Of a stretch of DNA of 6,603 nucleotides, positions 6,387 through 6,603 are shown one piece after another. Source of the stretch: Bacteroidota bacterium (GTDB lineage Bacteria > Bacteroidota > Bacteroidia > NS11-12g > UBA9320); assembly GCA_003485825.1 (NCBI GenBank), contig DNHN01000213.1, positions 1 through 6,603 of the forward strand, given 5' to 3'. The position numbers and the translations under genes were made by a program. Below the pieces are notes generated by a model. The model made no database searches. It was not told the origin of the DNA and worked only from the letters and a program-made list of their open reading frames with translations. Positions within the stretch are counted from its first letter, which is position 1. The number at the start of each line of letters is the position of its first letter.

Positions 6387-6603
6387 TTACTTCATTAAGA
6401 TGAAGTTGTTTGCACCATGTACACATAAAGCTCTTTCAGATAAGAAGTGAACGCTCATTGCATCCAAGTCAGTGTTAGAAGCTCCACCAGCAGAACCAAC
6501 AACCCAAGACTTATACTTTCTGTCTTCAGCTTCTGATTTTCTGTATTTAATGTGTAAGAAAGGACGAGTTGCATTCTTTCCTAAGATTTGATCGTATACA
6601 GTA
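6387..6603 (-). CDS. Probable major capsid protein, C-terminal 71 residues (5' end outside window)
   Basis: The open frame enters from the right edge with its first complete codon at 6602 and ends at a TAA (6389-6387). The visible part begins TVYDQILGKNATRPFLHIKY and ends with LSERALCVHGANNFILMK. A basic-acidic stretch (RKSEAEDRKYKSW) and a small Gly/Ala/Ser segment (GSAGGASN) lie between. I recall the closing SVHFLSERALCVHGANNF-like motif from the end of HK97-fold major capsid proteins in marine phages related to this gene set. The strong terminator directly downstream and the head-neck genes that follow fit a capsid gene. With most of the protein unseen, the identification rests on the C-terminal motif and gene order; another head protein is possible. 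Confidence 0.65.
   Translation of the reverse strand, partial: TVYDQILGKNATRPFLHIKYRKSEAEDRKYKSWVVGSAGGASNTDLDAMSVHFLSERALCVHGANNFILMK

Overview
This AT-rich window looks like part of the virion-structure (head–neck–tail) operon of a tailed bacteriophage. All five genes read on the minus strand, so the operon runs from right to left in these coordinates. Gene order, protein motifs and the lack of Shine-Dalgarno sequences before the four visible starts suggest a podovirus-like phage, of the kind common in marine viral metagenomes and in Crassvirales and flavophage relatives. A Bacteroidetes (Flavobacteriia-like) host is the best guess. This rests on remembered family signatures and the missing ribosome binding sites, not on a database search.

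Layout in transcription order. (1) 6603–6387: the last 71 codons of a probable major capsid protein. (2) 6379–6332: a strong intrinsic terminator. (3) 6308–5550: a conserved 252-residue capsid-neighbour protein of unknown function. (4) 5521–5491: a second strong intrinsic terminator. (5) 5465–4776: a 229-residue putative head–neck structural protein. (6) 4772–3912: a 286-residue putative head–tail connector or tail accessory protein. (7) 3912–1: a very large ORF of at least 1304 codons, still open at the window edge. It shares one base with the previous stop codon (TAATG). There is no gene-free stretch longer than about 85 bases.

The large ORF fills 59% of the window. About 1055 residues form a core that resembles the widespread phage 'stabilization/tail hub' structural family. 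After that come eleven tandem Thr-Thr-Thr-Gln-Pro-Ile/Val-type hexapeptides, two divergent Cys-containing modules joined by Pro/Thr linkers, and the start of a second repeat (Thr-Thr-Asp-Ala-Pro) that runs off the left edge. The inferred shape is a virion-anchored core, then a flexible mucin-like stalk, then bead-like modules, as expected for an exposed surface-binding appendage.

In the inferred working model, the capsid protein builds the head. The 252-residue protein is made next to it, inside a cassette with a terminator on each side. The 229- and 286-residue proteins form the neck, and the giant protein closes or decorates the tail. I found no defence system, mobile element, CRISPR array, RNA gene or reverse-transcriptase diversification system. 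The most notable material is the distal part of the giant ORF and the paired terminators.
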